A stretch of DNA of 64,000 nucleotides from Homalodisca vitripennis (Eukaryota > Arthropoda > Insecta > Hemiptera > Cicadellidae), in assembly GCF_021130785.1 (NCBI RefSeq), contig NC_060214.1, positions 46,437,001 to 46,501,000 of the forward strand. Direction: 5' to 3'. Position numbers and translations under genes: made by a program. The notes below the pieces were generated by a model, which was not told where the DNA came from, did no database searches, and saw nothing but the letters and a program-made list of their open reading frames with translations. Shown piece by piece: positions 24,651-35,004 of the stretch; the stretch's first letter is position 1; every line of letters starts with the position of its first letter.

Positions 24651-27572
24651 GTGTAAATGTTTGTTTTATTTAATGCACCTTACTTTAGTTAGTCCTGAAA
24701 CTTAATCATACTAAGCAGACCTGTAATCCATGGCCGTGGTCGTACGATGGTTAATCCTCGTTGTTTTACTCAATAACATGTTGTTAGTAGATGCGGGCAA
24801 TGTTCAAAGAATGTGCACATGTTACGGGGGGTTTAATTATTAAAAGGGGCTATCATTATGTTAGTTTAGAGTTAAGACGTGTGTAGAATAAAACATTGGT
24901 ACAATGTAAAATCAACCTATCCCTTAACTTAGTCTATTATTATTATTATTATTTTATAGAATATCGTAAATTTATAAATTCTTTGTATTATGGAACAGCT
25001 TAAAGCAGCAATCTATTTAGAAAAGTGAGGAGATTAATTTTGATTGCAGCAACCAAATCCATTTTGAAAGCACAAAGCCTAGGTTTTTATTAAAATATCG
25101 ATAGAGAGAGATTTCCACTGAAAAACAAATTGGTGCTCAGTTGCGCTTGTTTTGGCGTAGGTCAAAATAAAATGGTATAAAAAGGGTTAAAATATTAAAC
25201 GATAATGTTTTCTCCCAGATCGTGCTTTTCTCGGCTGGACACTCCTCGGACGAACTGTCAGACACGTAGTTATAAGTTAATTCTGCATCAGATAGTCATA
25301 GAAAACCCTATTGTATGCTATGTAATAACATAGACTAAATGGACTAAAAGTATATACTTTAAATTCGAGATTTCTGTGTCAAATTTTTAATTATTCTCTT
25401 TCACACTTAAAGCTAACAAGAAATCTAACCTTTATACCTCTCGCACAATTTTCTTTAAGTTTTGATATAGTTATTAAATAGCAGATTTTTCTTCACGAAC
25501 AGTAAATTTAGATTGAATTTCCCATTCCTTGCTATTTAATGACTCCTTAAATGAAGTAGAAAAATTATTTCCGACTTTTTATGATATATTTTAACAGAAA
25601 AAGTTTACTCGTGCACCTTGGTATTAATGAGAAATGATATTGCAGAAATATTATACATAATTATTATCTAAATTATTATTTGAGAATAAGTTTTAAATTT
25701 AGTTAATATGACTCAGCTTTAGTTATAAATGTATTCCCTCTTAACATTTTGTAGGTGACAACACACAAGTTAACTGTGTTATAGTATACTTACTAAACAA
25801 TATATTAAAGTGTAGAAATTTATACCCGTTTACGTTTGTGTACACATTGTGGCAGTAATTTTATATTAAGATCTAAAAACATATATTAAGGTAATAGCTT
25901 AGAACTTAATTTATTTTCAAATTATGACATATTTTAAAACAAATTTAATTTTCGGATCATTTAGCGTTATATAAAATCTCCTGCCACCTGGAAATGTGCT
26001 TTTATAACGAGTCGCTGACCTACTTCATTAAATCTCAACAATAACAATGTACGCAAAAACTTGCATCTAAATTAAGACGCCTTGTTGTGTAAATAAACTT
26101 TGTCTTGGGTCAGAAATAAACCACTGTATTTTAACAAGCTCGGTGCAGTTTTAATGACGCCCTTCGGTGAAATGAAGCTTAACAAAAGTGGGATGAGAAT
26201 TCAAAATTTAAGTAGGTTTTTGTTACTGGTTATTAGTTGGAAATTTTAGTCACATGTTTAAGTTCTCAAATTTAGAAATACAGTAATAAAAAGATTTCTT
26301 TTCATACTTTTTAAACTTAAAATCACATTATATGTGTTGAAAATCTTAACGTCGACAAGATATGAAATAGGCTTATCCTCTGGATGAAAATTAGGGATAC
26401 AATTTTACCATAAGTATAATAGATATTAAGCTTTTGTTGCTAATGTTATACTAAAAACACGGGATATCGTGTTATTTGTATAAAAATGAAGCATATCATT
26501 TATGTCATATTAAATTAACGTTATTGTAGATAAATTAATATATTAATATGCATATTACCGTATTGGAAATGTGTGCATAGAATGTTAAAGTTTTAGTTCA
26601 TTGATAGATATAATACTAAAAGTACATTTCCGCATGTTTACGAGTGAAAGGATATTTAAAACAAGTTCAAGAGTAACGAACATTAATTGACTTCTGCGCA
26701 ATCTTACATTGTATTAGCCTTGCTATTTTAAAATGGAAACTTAATTTACAATGTAGCAAGATATCTAAAGAAACAATTAATCTGATAGTAATTGAAGGTA
26801 TTTGGCAGGGCCTTATTTAAGCCTAAAACTGAGTAAGCTGACACAATTTTTTTTATATAATTGAGGGTTGTACAAATTTCATATCTGTTTGATAGTACGT
26901 CTGTCTATCTGTCTTCAGGACGTTTAAAACATTAAATGAGCTGTATATGACTGTAATATGGTATGCACCCTTAGCCAATCTTTTTATCCGACAGTTCGAA
27001 ATAGTTTTTAACTCAATCTTACTATTGTATTATACTATGTTGCTAATCATGCTCCTTTCCATAAATCGGTAGGTCTCATTCAAGCCCATTGCTTAAGCTC
27101 CATAGATATTTTAAATTTTTATTGCCCATGGATTGTGAAGCACTATCTGAAGCATTTAATGTGGAACTAACTGGTATCTAATTAGTCATAGAAATTATGA
27201 ATATATAAAATGACACTTGATGTCATATTCATAATTTCATATAAGGTGGCTGTAGAAATATTCTGAATCTTATTGTTACTATTAATTTGTTAAAGTTATT
27301 TCGTAGTCTTTTAACAATACAAGATAATCAACTGTTACGTTTTCGTATTTTTAAAATAAGTTGTCCTGAAGACATGGAAGTATGTCGTAAATAAATTTGC
27401 ATTATATATTGAAAAAAATATAGATACAACATACCATGACTATTAATCCATGATCTTAAAAATCCATTGTTTGTAAAAATACTAAAAATATATTTAAAAC
27501 AAATTATTTCCTATATTCAACTAACACCACCCAACATCTTTACAAGATTTAAATCATTTTGTTGCTCAAAGT
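24651..27572. other. Non-coding AT-rich sequence
   Basis: No gene found. A block at about 26750-26850 (GCAAGATATCTAAAG followed by TTTGGCAG) resembles 62775-62870 and is probably another piece of the long-period repeat. The last four bases (AAGT, 27569-27572) are the target duplication of the LTR element. Confidence 0.45.
27569..27572. repeat. Target-site duplication AAGT (left)
   Basis: Matches 35001-35004 exactly; 4 bp is usual for Gypsy-type integration. Confidence 0.8.
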
Positions 27573-28437
27573 TGTACCGTATGACGATAACACATGGGGG
27601 TGGTGACTTCTGAGGTCGTAGTAATAAATACTAGAAATACAAAGTTTACTTATAAGTTCAGTTTAATTACGAAAACTTAAAAGCACCACTTTTAGATGTT
27701 AAAGGAAAAGTTATGTAATGCCACGTTGCTGCCAATTAGAATATAATAGCTAAAAAGTATATCTTCTAGGTGGGCCTAAAATATCCAATGTTCTATTGAA
27801 TTATGCATACGACGTTTTATTTTACAAAACAATAATATTTCACTTCCCTTCACAATAGGTAGACTCACAACCCGGGTGTCTTGGCACGAGACATTGAAGC
27901 TGTAGTCTAAGAACGGTTATTTCTAGAAGAGGAGTAGAAGTTGAGAAGTGGTAGCCATCTATTCAAACAACACGTGAGATACTTTAGCTACGTAAACTCG
28001 CCTAAAACAAATTCGCGACGGTAGTAGCCATTTAATGATACAAATTACTATTTATAACAACGTGCTCGTCGCCATAAGGACGACGCCACAACCTTTATCT
28101 ATATCCATCAAGCAATTAAAAGATCTTCAAGGGTAAGTTACTTTACTATTCACATCTTTACTTTACGTTACATTCATTTTATACGTTTGGCATCAAAGGG
28201 CTAATTTAATAATACGAAAAGATAAATTTTACTTACGGACAAAGGTCTGATCGGTTACGTAGTTGGGCTGCTACAAAGGGTTAGAAGAAAAAAATTCATA
28301 CGCGTGCTAATTAGGTAGTTACTCCGCCCAATAATTTAGTTCCGGAACATTGGATGTAAAATAATATTATATTATACTGGCTGATTAGGTTGCGAAATTT
28401 ACATTGTATGAAATTTAATTAACTAATTTACGGTACA
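27573..28437 (-). repeat. 3' LTR
   Basis: 865 bp; the 3' LTR in element orientation. It differs from the other LTR by about ten substitutions and by missing a 6-bp (near 27880) and an 8-bp (near 28246) stretch. A polyadenylation-type AATAAA on the minus strand lies at 27816-27821. Confidence 0.95.
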
Positions 28438-29312
28438 GAATATCCCCCCTGTTTTGATTTCGCAACCTAGTTAGTCGCTTTACTTTAAACATATTCTAAA
28501 TAACAAACTTAATTCAATCTTTTATTCATTACATAAATTCAAATTCAACCATAACAATACGATAGCGCGGGGTTTCAAAAGTTTCCTATGAAATCCGCTA
28601 GATCGCATGCCAATGCAGTTCTATGACTGCTCGCTTAGGGACCAAAAATAGAAAATCAATTTAGGCAAACTATTTTCATGCAGTGCACGTTGCAGCGTTT
28701 TAGAATTTGCGGGTCGTTGCAAGAATAAGGCCATTTAAGGCGATTAAATCGTAAACAAGTGTAGTGTAGTGTTTTGTTATATAGGCGCCACATTCATACT
28801 TCTTTTTTGCATTCATACCAGTGTTTTGTGTATAGTGTTGTGCCGTTTAATACCCTGAGACTTGCGGACAAGTTACCAATATGGATCGAATATTTTGGAA
28901 TGAAACGTCCCCTCACGAGAAGCTAAGTCTCACATTTCGTATTAATACTGCATCACTCTTAATATATATATTTACATACGACATCCTATACATCTTACAT
29001 CTACATGAATTTTAACACTTCAAATATATCTACAAAATTCAAAATTCAACATTTCGGCATACCTACAAAACACAGACAATTTTTCATATTTGATTCCCTC
29101 ATTACAAACAGTCAGGATCAACTTTGTCTCATTTCTTTATACTAAGTCTATTTACAAATTCTTTTTCTATATTTTATTTCCATTGACACATTCGTTAAGA
29201 ATTCACCAAACAGTTAACTTCCTGGATTTTATCTTATCTTTTAAATTTGGCAGCAAGTGGTTCCTTAAGCTAGGGATGCTACATTTTTTTTTTATTTTAT
29301 ACAGAACAGGTC
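28438..29312 (-). other. 3' non-coding interior and polypurine tract
   Basis: 875 bases separate the pol stop from the 3' LTR. The minus strand has AACAGGGGGGA at 28442-28452, a polypurine-tract candidate six to seven bases before the LTR. ATTTCGCAACCTA at 28457-28469 is a perfect inverted match to 28386-28398 inside the LTR, so a 13-bp stem spans the LTR junction. No env-like membrane protein is encoded. A plus-strand 44-codon frame starting at 28881 has no recognisable similarity. Confidence 0.6.
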
Positions 29313-32186
29313 TTAATTTAATTTTAAATCTACAATATGAACCTTTTTTACATTCAAAACATTTTCAGTGTGTTGTACAATACAAGTTACAGGGCTTAAA
29401 AAATATAAAATTCTATAAATTCCTACATATTTTGGTGCTAATTTTGCACAAAACTTTTCTACCTTATTGCTTAAATAGTGGGTTCTAATCCATACTAAGG
29501 AATGCAACTTAAAGGGATGTTTTACATTTTGCTCTGAGTACTTTTGTCTATTACTGTTATGTGATATACTCCTTTTTACATTCACCACAGCTCTCTTTAA
29601 ATTGTTTACAACAGTTTCCTTGGACAAATTCTCACAAATTAGATCATTTAGCTTCCATAAATTAGATAAAGCATTATTACAGGAATGATTAAACATTAAA
29701 TCAAAGGCAGCAAAACCTGTGCTTTCATTATGGGCGGTGTTTAAACTTAATTGTATATAGCCTAGGTCATTATCCCAATTACTATGACAGTTGTGATAGA
29801 ATCTACGTAATAATGTAGATATGTTTCTAATATGCCTTTCTGATTGATTTCCATTAGCCCTGTAAGGCGCTAGTCTACGGTGTTCAATAAAATTCTTAAA
29901 TAAGAACTTCTTAAAATACAGTGATGTAAAATATGTGGCATTGTCTGACACTATTATTTTAGGTACAGAAAAGTTGTTAAAAATTATGCGGTCTAATTTA
30001 TTACATATTTCAGCACTCTTACATTCCCTCAAAGGGATTAGCCATAGAAATTTCCTGGCGGAATCTACAACTACAAGTAAATATACATTGCTGTTTCTAG
30101 TTCTCACTAAGGGACCTAAAAGATCTATGAATAAACAATCCATATTGTTCTTAAATAGCACAGATACTAATTCGCCTTCATATTTTCTTTGGCACACTTT
30201 ACTCATTTTACAAACATTACATGCTTTCACTTTTGCCTTTATAATTTCGTCTAAATCAGGTCTATAAAAATACTGATTAATTTTTCTTTGCGTTCTAGCA
30301 ATGCCTAAATGACCTCCTATTAAAGAACTGTGGAAGAATTCATATACTAAATCAACTAACTGTACAGGCAAACATATCTTACTCTTACTTTTTACATTCC
30401 TTTTGTACATCAGTAAATTGTTTTTTATAAAATAACATAAATTGTTATTATTGCTTTTTACAGATTGAATGATTTTCTGAGTTTCTTTATCTTGAAGTTG
30501 ATATTTTTCTAAATCTTTAAACGCTAATGGTAAATCATTATTTAACAACCACAAATTATCCTTGTTATTGCATTTATTATTTATCTGCATTTTAGGCTTT
30601 ACATTAGATGTTCGTTTACATGTTTGCCTTCGGGAGGAGTTTGAATGGCAGAAGGAAATCGATAATCTATTTTTATCCTGGTCTGGAACGTTCCGGCAGT
30701 CACTGGGGCTCGGATCAGCTGTTCCCGTTGACTCGCCCTCAAACATACGTGAAAGGGCGTCTGCCAGCGCATTATCGGTGGAACTTTTAAATTCCACCTC
30801 AAATGGCAAATTCAAAATCCTATCGATCCACCGGGCAAGTCTTCCTACCTTCCTTTTGTGGTTGAGGACATAGGATAAAGCTTGGTTATCAGTTATTAAT
30901 TTAAAGGTTCTTACTTCTAAAAATTCGTGCCATTTTTCTATGCAAATTAGTGCACTCAAAGCTTCTTTTTCATAAACAGTATATATTAATTCGGCATCAG
31001 TAAATTTCCTAGAGTAATAGGCTATTGGCATTAATTCATTTTGGTCGTTTTCCTGTAACAAACAACCACCTGCGGCTATTCCACTAGCATCTGTCATTAC
31101 TATAAATTGCTTTGAAAAATCGGCTAACTGGAGTACAGGAGGATTCATTATAGCTTCTTTTAACTTTACAAACGAATCTTGACATTCACTTGTCCAAACA
31201 AATTTAGCGTTTTTCCTTCTTAAACGATTTAAAGGATTACATAATTCGGCATAATTATTTATAAATTTTGAAAAGAAATTGGTCATACCTAAAAACTGTG
31301 AAATTTGTTTGGCGTTCTTAGGCGGCATAAATTCTCTTATACTCCTTGTTCGCTCGGGATCTATAGTTACTGTATTATTTTTTATTAAGTTCCCCAAAAA
31401 GGAGATTTCCTCAAAACAAAACTTTGCTTTCTCTAGGTTTGCCGTTAAGCCATGTTTGCTTAGTCTATTTACAATCTCTCTGACATGTACTAAATGCGAA
31501 TCAAGGTCTTTACTGTACACTAAGATATCATCACAAAAATTTATCACATATTTAAATTTTATATTGTCTAGGACTTTGTCCAGATAGGCGGACAATACAG
31601 CACTACCAACATGTAAACTAAAGGGTACTCGTTTAAATTTATATTTACCAAATATAGTGCTAAATGAGGTAAGATCTTCACTATCAGGTGATAATGGACA
31701 TTGCAAAAAACTTTTTCTTAAATCTATTATTGAAAAATATTTGGCTCCACTAAGATGTTGATAATAATTATTTAAATCACCAATGGGAAAATCAATTTTC
31801 TGTAACTTTTTATTTAATTCTGTATATTTGACTACAAGTCTGTCCTTTTTGGTTAAAAAGGCTGGACTGGAGTAGGCTGAAGTACTGGGTTCAATTATTC
31901 CTTGGTCCAACCATTCCTGTATTTTTGTTTTCATCTTATTTACAGTAGGAAGGCTCATAAAATAAGGCCTAATATTTACAGGTGTGGGGTCATTTAGAAC
32001 TAATCTCACTTCCAAATCTAGAGCCTCTCCTAATTTTGGATTAAAAACATTTGGAAAATCCCCTATAAGGTTTTGTATCTCAGCCTCAGCTCTAGTGCAC
32101 CCTATTTTTACATCAATGCTGTTTACTTCATGTTCAAAAGGCTGTTGTCTGACAATAGTTATTTTCTCATTACAATTGAATTTAAA
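29313..32186 (-). CDS. pol: pol: reverse transcriptase, RNase H, integrase
   Basis: Open for about 957 codons after the TAA at 32187-32189; no start codon is needed if it is made by gag-pol frameshifting. Residues below count from the TTG at 32015. Reverse transcriptase: LDQGIIEPSTSAYSSPAFL (36-54) and active site FCDD (160-163), where most relatives have YxDD. RNase H: MTDAS (D309), E351, TDN (D376), NALADALSR. Integrase: zinc-binding H562, H569, C599, C602; catalytic D631 (DLLGP), D691 (SDNATYF) and E726 (NQSER), giving the typical D-35-E spacing. The C-terminus ends VHIVDLKLN, where Gypsy pols normally end. Copies the RNA to DNA and inserts it. Apart from the upstream TAA it is intact. Confidence 0.95.
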   Translation of the reverse strand, partial: FKFNCNEKITIVRQQPFEHEVNSIDVKIGCTRAEAEIQNLIGDFPNVFNPKLGEALDLEVRLVLNDPTPVNIRPYFMSLPTVNKMKTKIQEWLDQGIIEPSTSAYSSPAFLTKKDRLVVKYTELNKKLQKIDFPIGDLNNYYQHLSGAKYFSIIDLRKSFLQCPLSPDSEDLTSFSTIFGKYKFKRVPFSLHVGSAVLSAYLDKVLDNIKFKYVINFCDDILVYSKDLDSHLVHVREIVNRLSKHGLTANLEKAKFCFEEISFLGNLIKNNTVTIDPERTRSIREFMPPKNAKQISQFLGMTNFFSKFINNYAELCNPLNRLRRKNAKFVWTSECQDSFVKLKEAIMNPPVLQLADFSKQFIVMTDASGIAAGGCLLQENDQNELMPIAYYSRKFTDAELIYTVYEKEALSALICIEKWHEFLEVRTFKLITDNQALSYVLNHKRKVGRLARWIDRILNLPFEVEFKSSTDNALADALSRMFEGESTGTADPSPSDCRNVPDQDKNRLSISFCHSNSSRRQTCKRTSNVKPKMQINNKCNNKDNLWLLNNDLPLAFKDLEKYQLQDKETQKIIQSVKSNNNNLCYFIKNNLLMYKRNVKSKSKICLPVQLVDLVYEFFHSSLIGGHLGIARTQRKINQYFYRPDLDEIIKAKVKACNVCKMSKVCQRKYEGELVSVLFKNNMDCLFIDLLGPLVRTRNSNVYLLVVVDSARKFLWLIPLRECKSAEICNKLDRIIFNNFSVPKIIVSDNATYFTSLYFKKFLFKNFIEHRRLAPYRANGNQSERHIRNISTLLRRFYHNCHSNWDNDLGYIQLSLNTAHNESTGFAAFDLMFNHSCNNALSNLWKLNDLICENLSKETVVNNLKRAVVNVKRSISHNSNRQKYSEQNVKHPFKLHSLVWIRTHYLSNKVEKFCAKLAPKYVGIYRILYFLSPVTCIVQHTENVLNVKKVHIVDLKLN

Positions 32187-32189
32187 TTA
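32187..32189 (-). other. In-frame TAA between protease and RT
   Basis: Single stop codon; upstream frame ends LDLDGDSC and downstream continues FKFNCNEKITIV in the same phase with no other disruption. Confidence 0.9.
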
Positions 32190-32737
32190 ACATGAATCTC
32201 CATCAAGATCTAAAATTAATTTGCTATTAGTTATAAATGGGTTTCCCAATACAATGTCCCATTTTAAATTGTCCAATACAATAAATTTTACTTTCCAACA
32301 GAATTTAGAAATTTTTATCTTAGCATAACAGTAACCAAAACATTTTATTTCAGTGTTATTTGCAGCAAACATTCTATCATCTGGCTTCATTAATTTAGAA
32401 ACATTTTTATTCAACAATAGGCTATCATAAAATTCTTTACTAATTATATCTCTTGTAGCACCAGTATCTAATAAGCAGTTTGTTTTTACATTTTTACCCA
32501 CTATAGCTTCAATTAAAGGCATATTGTTACACTGTCTAACATTTAGTCTTAAATTAGGTTTTCTATAGTTTAATTTACTCCAATTTTTAATTACCTTACC
32601 ATAGACTCTCATAAAATAGTGTTTTACTTTTCTTACTGTATTACTATTTATAAAATTATTATTCTTCAACTTATGAAACCGGGGAGGGATATTTTTAGGT
32701 GTTGTGTGTAATACCACTCCCCTATCGACTAGTTTTT
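32187..32737 (-). CDS. pol N-terminus: aspartic protease
   Basis: Pepsin-like retroviral protease that would cut the Gag-Pol polyprotein. The frame opens at 32744 and is entered from gag by a -1 shift at 32732-32738. It shows the catalytic CLLDTGATRD (minus strand, near 32475) and the later hydrophobic motif DIVLGNPFI, both expected for this family; there is no ATG near the start. It ends at TAA 32187-32189, and the same frame continues directly into reverse transcriptase. In relatives protease and reverse transcriptase are normally one polyprotein, so the TAA is probably a nonsense mutation. Confidence 0.9.
32681..32722 (-). promoter_or_regulatory. Possible frameshift-stimulating stem
   Basis: On the minus strand GGGGAG (32717-32722) can pair with CTCCCC (32681-32686) around a 30-base loop. 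It begins 9 bases after the slippery heptamer, within the usual 5-9 base spacing. Structure is inferred from pairing only. Confidence 0.45.
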
Positions 32738-34045
32738 TGGATTCCTAAAACAATTTTTTGCTAAGTGACCAGGCCTATTACAATTGAAACATAACTTTGG
32801 GTTTTTGGCAGTAGGCCTACTTTTTCTAAGTTCAACATGTGGTGGATACATGTTGTTAACATATGTCTTACTTAAATTGTCCCTTAAGTTATCATTAAAG
32901 GTTATATTGTTACTAGCTATACACACATTTTCCAAATCTGTAAAACAAATGGGATTGTTTTCAAAAATTAACTTATTTCTATCTGTAGGCTTAATACCTC
33001 TTTTTATACAAGTTACCAAGCCCTGTTCACTTATGTTACACAATAAAACTTGACTGAGCTCTTTGATGTCATAGATGTATTCATACAGTGGCTCATCAAA
33101 CCGTTGTGGCCTATAAACTAAATCTAGTCTAAGTCTTTCAATTAGGCCTACAGGGATAAAAGCACTAAATAATTCCCTGTGTAGATAGTTGACATTAGGC
33201 ATGATAGACTTACATTGTATTATTTTGGCTAAAAGTGGACCTTTTGCATAACATGGTAACAATGCTAAAATTTCATTTTCTGATATGCTAGTTTCACATT
33301 TTAGTTTTAACAAAGTTTTCAAAAAGTTTATTAGCTCTGGTACTACTAAGCCATTTGTTACTGTAAAATTTTGTAAATAACATTCTACAGGATTGTTTAA
33401 CTTATTAAACATATTTAAACCAGACATAGGTTGACTAATACAATCATTGTTTGCATTATAAATAGGCATTATAGGCAAAGTGGGGGTACTGGCAGTAGGC
33501 TGTGATATTGTTGGTGGTTGTACAGAAATAGGGCCTATTTGTTCTTTCACTGCCTGTTCCATAGCCTCATCTTGTTCTAATGATTCATTTTAATTGGCTT
33601 CTAACACTTTAAGCTGCTCTAGGTTCACTGTAGGTAGCAAGTTTTTAGCTAACTGTTGTTCAACATTTACTAGCCTACACTTTAAAGCTGATAAAGTTTC
33701 ACTATGTACAGAACTTAGTTCTAGCTGGTTGTCTAAAAATAAACGGTTTATTAAATGTTTACACTTTTCTTGGAATTTGGTGATTTCTAAAGGTGAACTA
33801 GCACTGTTCAATTCACTGCACCCATGTTCTAATAATATCACTTTTTCACTGAGAAGTTTTACTTCCTGATTGTGGTCTATTTTTAATAGGCTACTAGGAG
33901 TAGGTAAAATATTGTTTCTCAAACACTGTCTTAAGGACTTTCTGAGTTCATTTACTGTACTGTCACTATTTAATTTAATACCTCTAGATATCAGTTCAAA
34001 TACCAACTCATCTTTAGACAAATATTCTATTTTAATGGCAGGCAT
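32729..34045 (-). CDS. gag: gag, interrupted by one in-frame stop
   Basis: Structural protein that packages the element RNA. The first ATG is at 34045 (peptide MPAIKIEYLSKDELVFELI); an in-frame TGA lies 51-53 bases upstream, so this start is favoured. The N-terminal part has a helical LSKDELVFEL-ELRKSLRQCL region similar to other Gypsy gags. The C-terminus has a CCHC zinc knuckle CFNCNRPGHLAKNC (about 32740-32790). A single TAA at 33590-33592 splits it after about 151 codons; both halves are in one phase, so it is one gene with a nonsense codon. The stop TAG (32729-32731) directly follows the slippery heptamer. Confidence 0.9.
32732..32738 (-). promoter_or_regulatory. -1 ribosomal frameshift site A AAA AAC
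   Basis: The last gag codons are CCA AAA AAC TAG, so the heptamer A AAA AAC is in the correct phase (X XXY YYZ) and abuts the gag stop. Slipping back one base yields K-K-L-V-D-R-G and continues in the protease frame. This is an established retroviral slippery sequence. Confidence 0.85.
33590..33592 (-). other. In-frame TAA within gag
   Basis: Upstream frame ends KVLEAN and downstream continues NESLEQDEAMEQ in the same phase; no other break is present in gag. Confidence 0.9.
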
Positions 34046-34088
34046 TGTGGCGTTTTCACTCAGTTTCACCCAGTTGATGGCAGAGTAG

Positions 34089-34109
34089 GCACATCAATAG
34101 CAGATGTGC
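34089..34109 (-). other. Hairpin in the 5' leader
   Basis: GCACATC (34103-34109 on the minus strand) pairs with GATGTGC (34089-34095) around a 7-base loop, between the 5' LTR and gag. The region where a tRNA primer site should lie does not start with TGG. Confidence 0.5.
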
Positions 34110-34123
34110 GCAATAAAATTATG

Positions 34124-35000
34124 TGTACCGTATGACGATAACACATGGGGGTGGTGACTTCTGAGGTCGTAGTAATAAATACTAGAAATACAAACTTTAC
34201 TTATAAGTTCAGTTTAATTACGAAAACTTAAAAGCACCACTTTTAGATGTTAAAGGAAAAGTTATGTAATGCCACGTTGCTGCCAATTAGAATATAATAG
34301 CTAAACAGTATATCTTCTAGGTGGCCCTAAAATATCCAATGTTCTATTGAATTATGCATACGACGTTTTATTTTACAAAACAATAATATTTCACTTCCCT
34401 TCACAATAGGTAGACTCACAACCCGGGTGTCGGCGTCTTGGCACGAGACATTGAAGCTGTAGTCTAAGAACGGTTATTTCTAGAAGAGGAGTAGAAGTTG
34501 AGAAGTGGTAGCCATCTATTCAAACAACACGTGAGATACGTCAGCTACGTAAACTCGCCTAAAACAAATTCGCGACGGTAGTAGCCATTTAATGATACAA
34601 ATTACTATTTATAACAACGTGCTCGTCGCCATAAGGACGACGCCACAACCTTTATCTATCTCCATCAAGCAAATAAAAGATCTCAAGGGAGGTTACTTTA
34701 CTATTCACATCTTTACTTTACGTTACATTCATTTTATACGTTTGGCATCAAAGGGCTAATTTAATAATACGAAAAGATAAATTTTACTTACGGACAAAGC
34801 ACGCGAGGTCTGATCGGTTACGTAGTTGGGCTGCTACAAAGGGTTAGAAGAAAAAAATTCATACGCGTGCCAATTAGGTAGTTACTCCGCCCAATAATTT
34901 AGTTCCGGAACATTGGATGTAAAATAATATTATATTATACTGGCTGATTAGGTTGCGAAATTTACATTGTATGAAATTTAATTAACTAATTTACGGTACA
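34124..35000 (-). repeat. 5' LTR
   Basis: 877 bp; promoter-side LTR in element orientation. A TATAATATAATATTATTTTA stretch on the minus strand near 34916-34940 is a plausible core-promoter region. Confidence 0.95.
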
Positions 35001-35004
35001 AAGT

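Larger units (their letters stand above)
27573..35000 (-). mobile_element. Ty3/Gypsy LTR retrotransposon, near-complete
   Basis: A 7428-bp element: LTR (34124-35000), 5686-bp interior, LTR (27573-28437). The LTR ends are TGTACCGTA and TACGGTACA, and a 4-bp target duplication AAGT (27569-27572 and 35001-35004) flanks it. Gene order gag-protease-RT-RNase H-integrase is that of Ty3/Gypsy. The two LTRs differ by about ten substitutions and four small indels by my count, so insertion was fairly recent. Gag and pol each carry one in-frame TAA; no env-like gene is visible. There is no clear tRNA-type primer-binding site next to the 5' LTR. Confidence 0.95.

Noticed and set aside
28438..29312. Possible env gene downstream of pol
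   Set aside because: No frame long enough, no signal peptide or membrane anchor, so I do not call this an env-bearing element.
29090..29488. 132-codon plus-strand frame
   Set aside because: Overlaps the 3' end of pol and its AT-rich trailer on the opposite strand; composition is typical of antisense translation of the LTR element.
30562..30873. 103-codon plus-strand frame, and others opposite pol and gag
   Set aside because: Antisense shadows of the reverse transcriptase, RNase H and gag frames.
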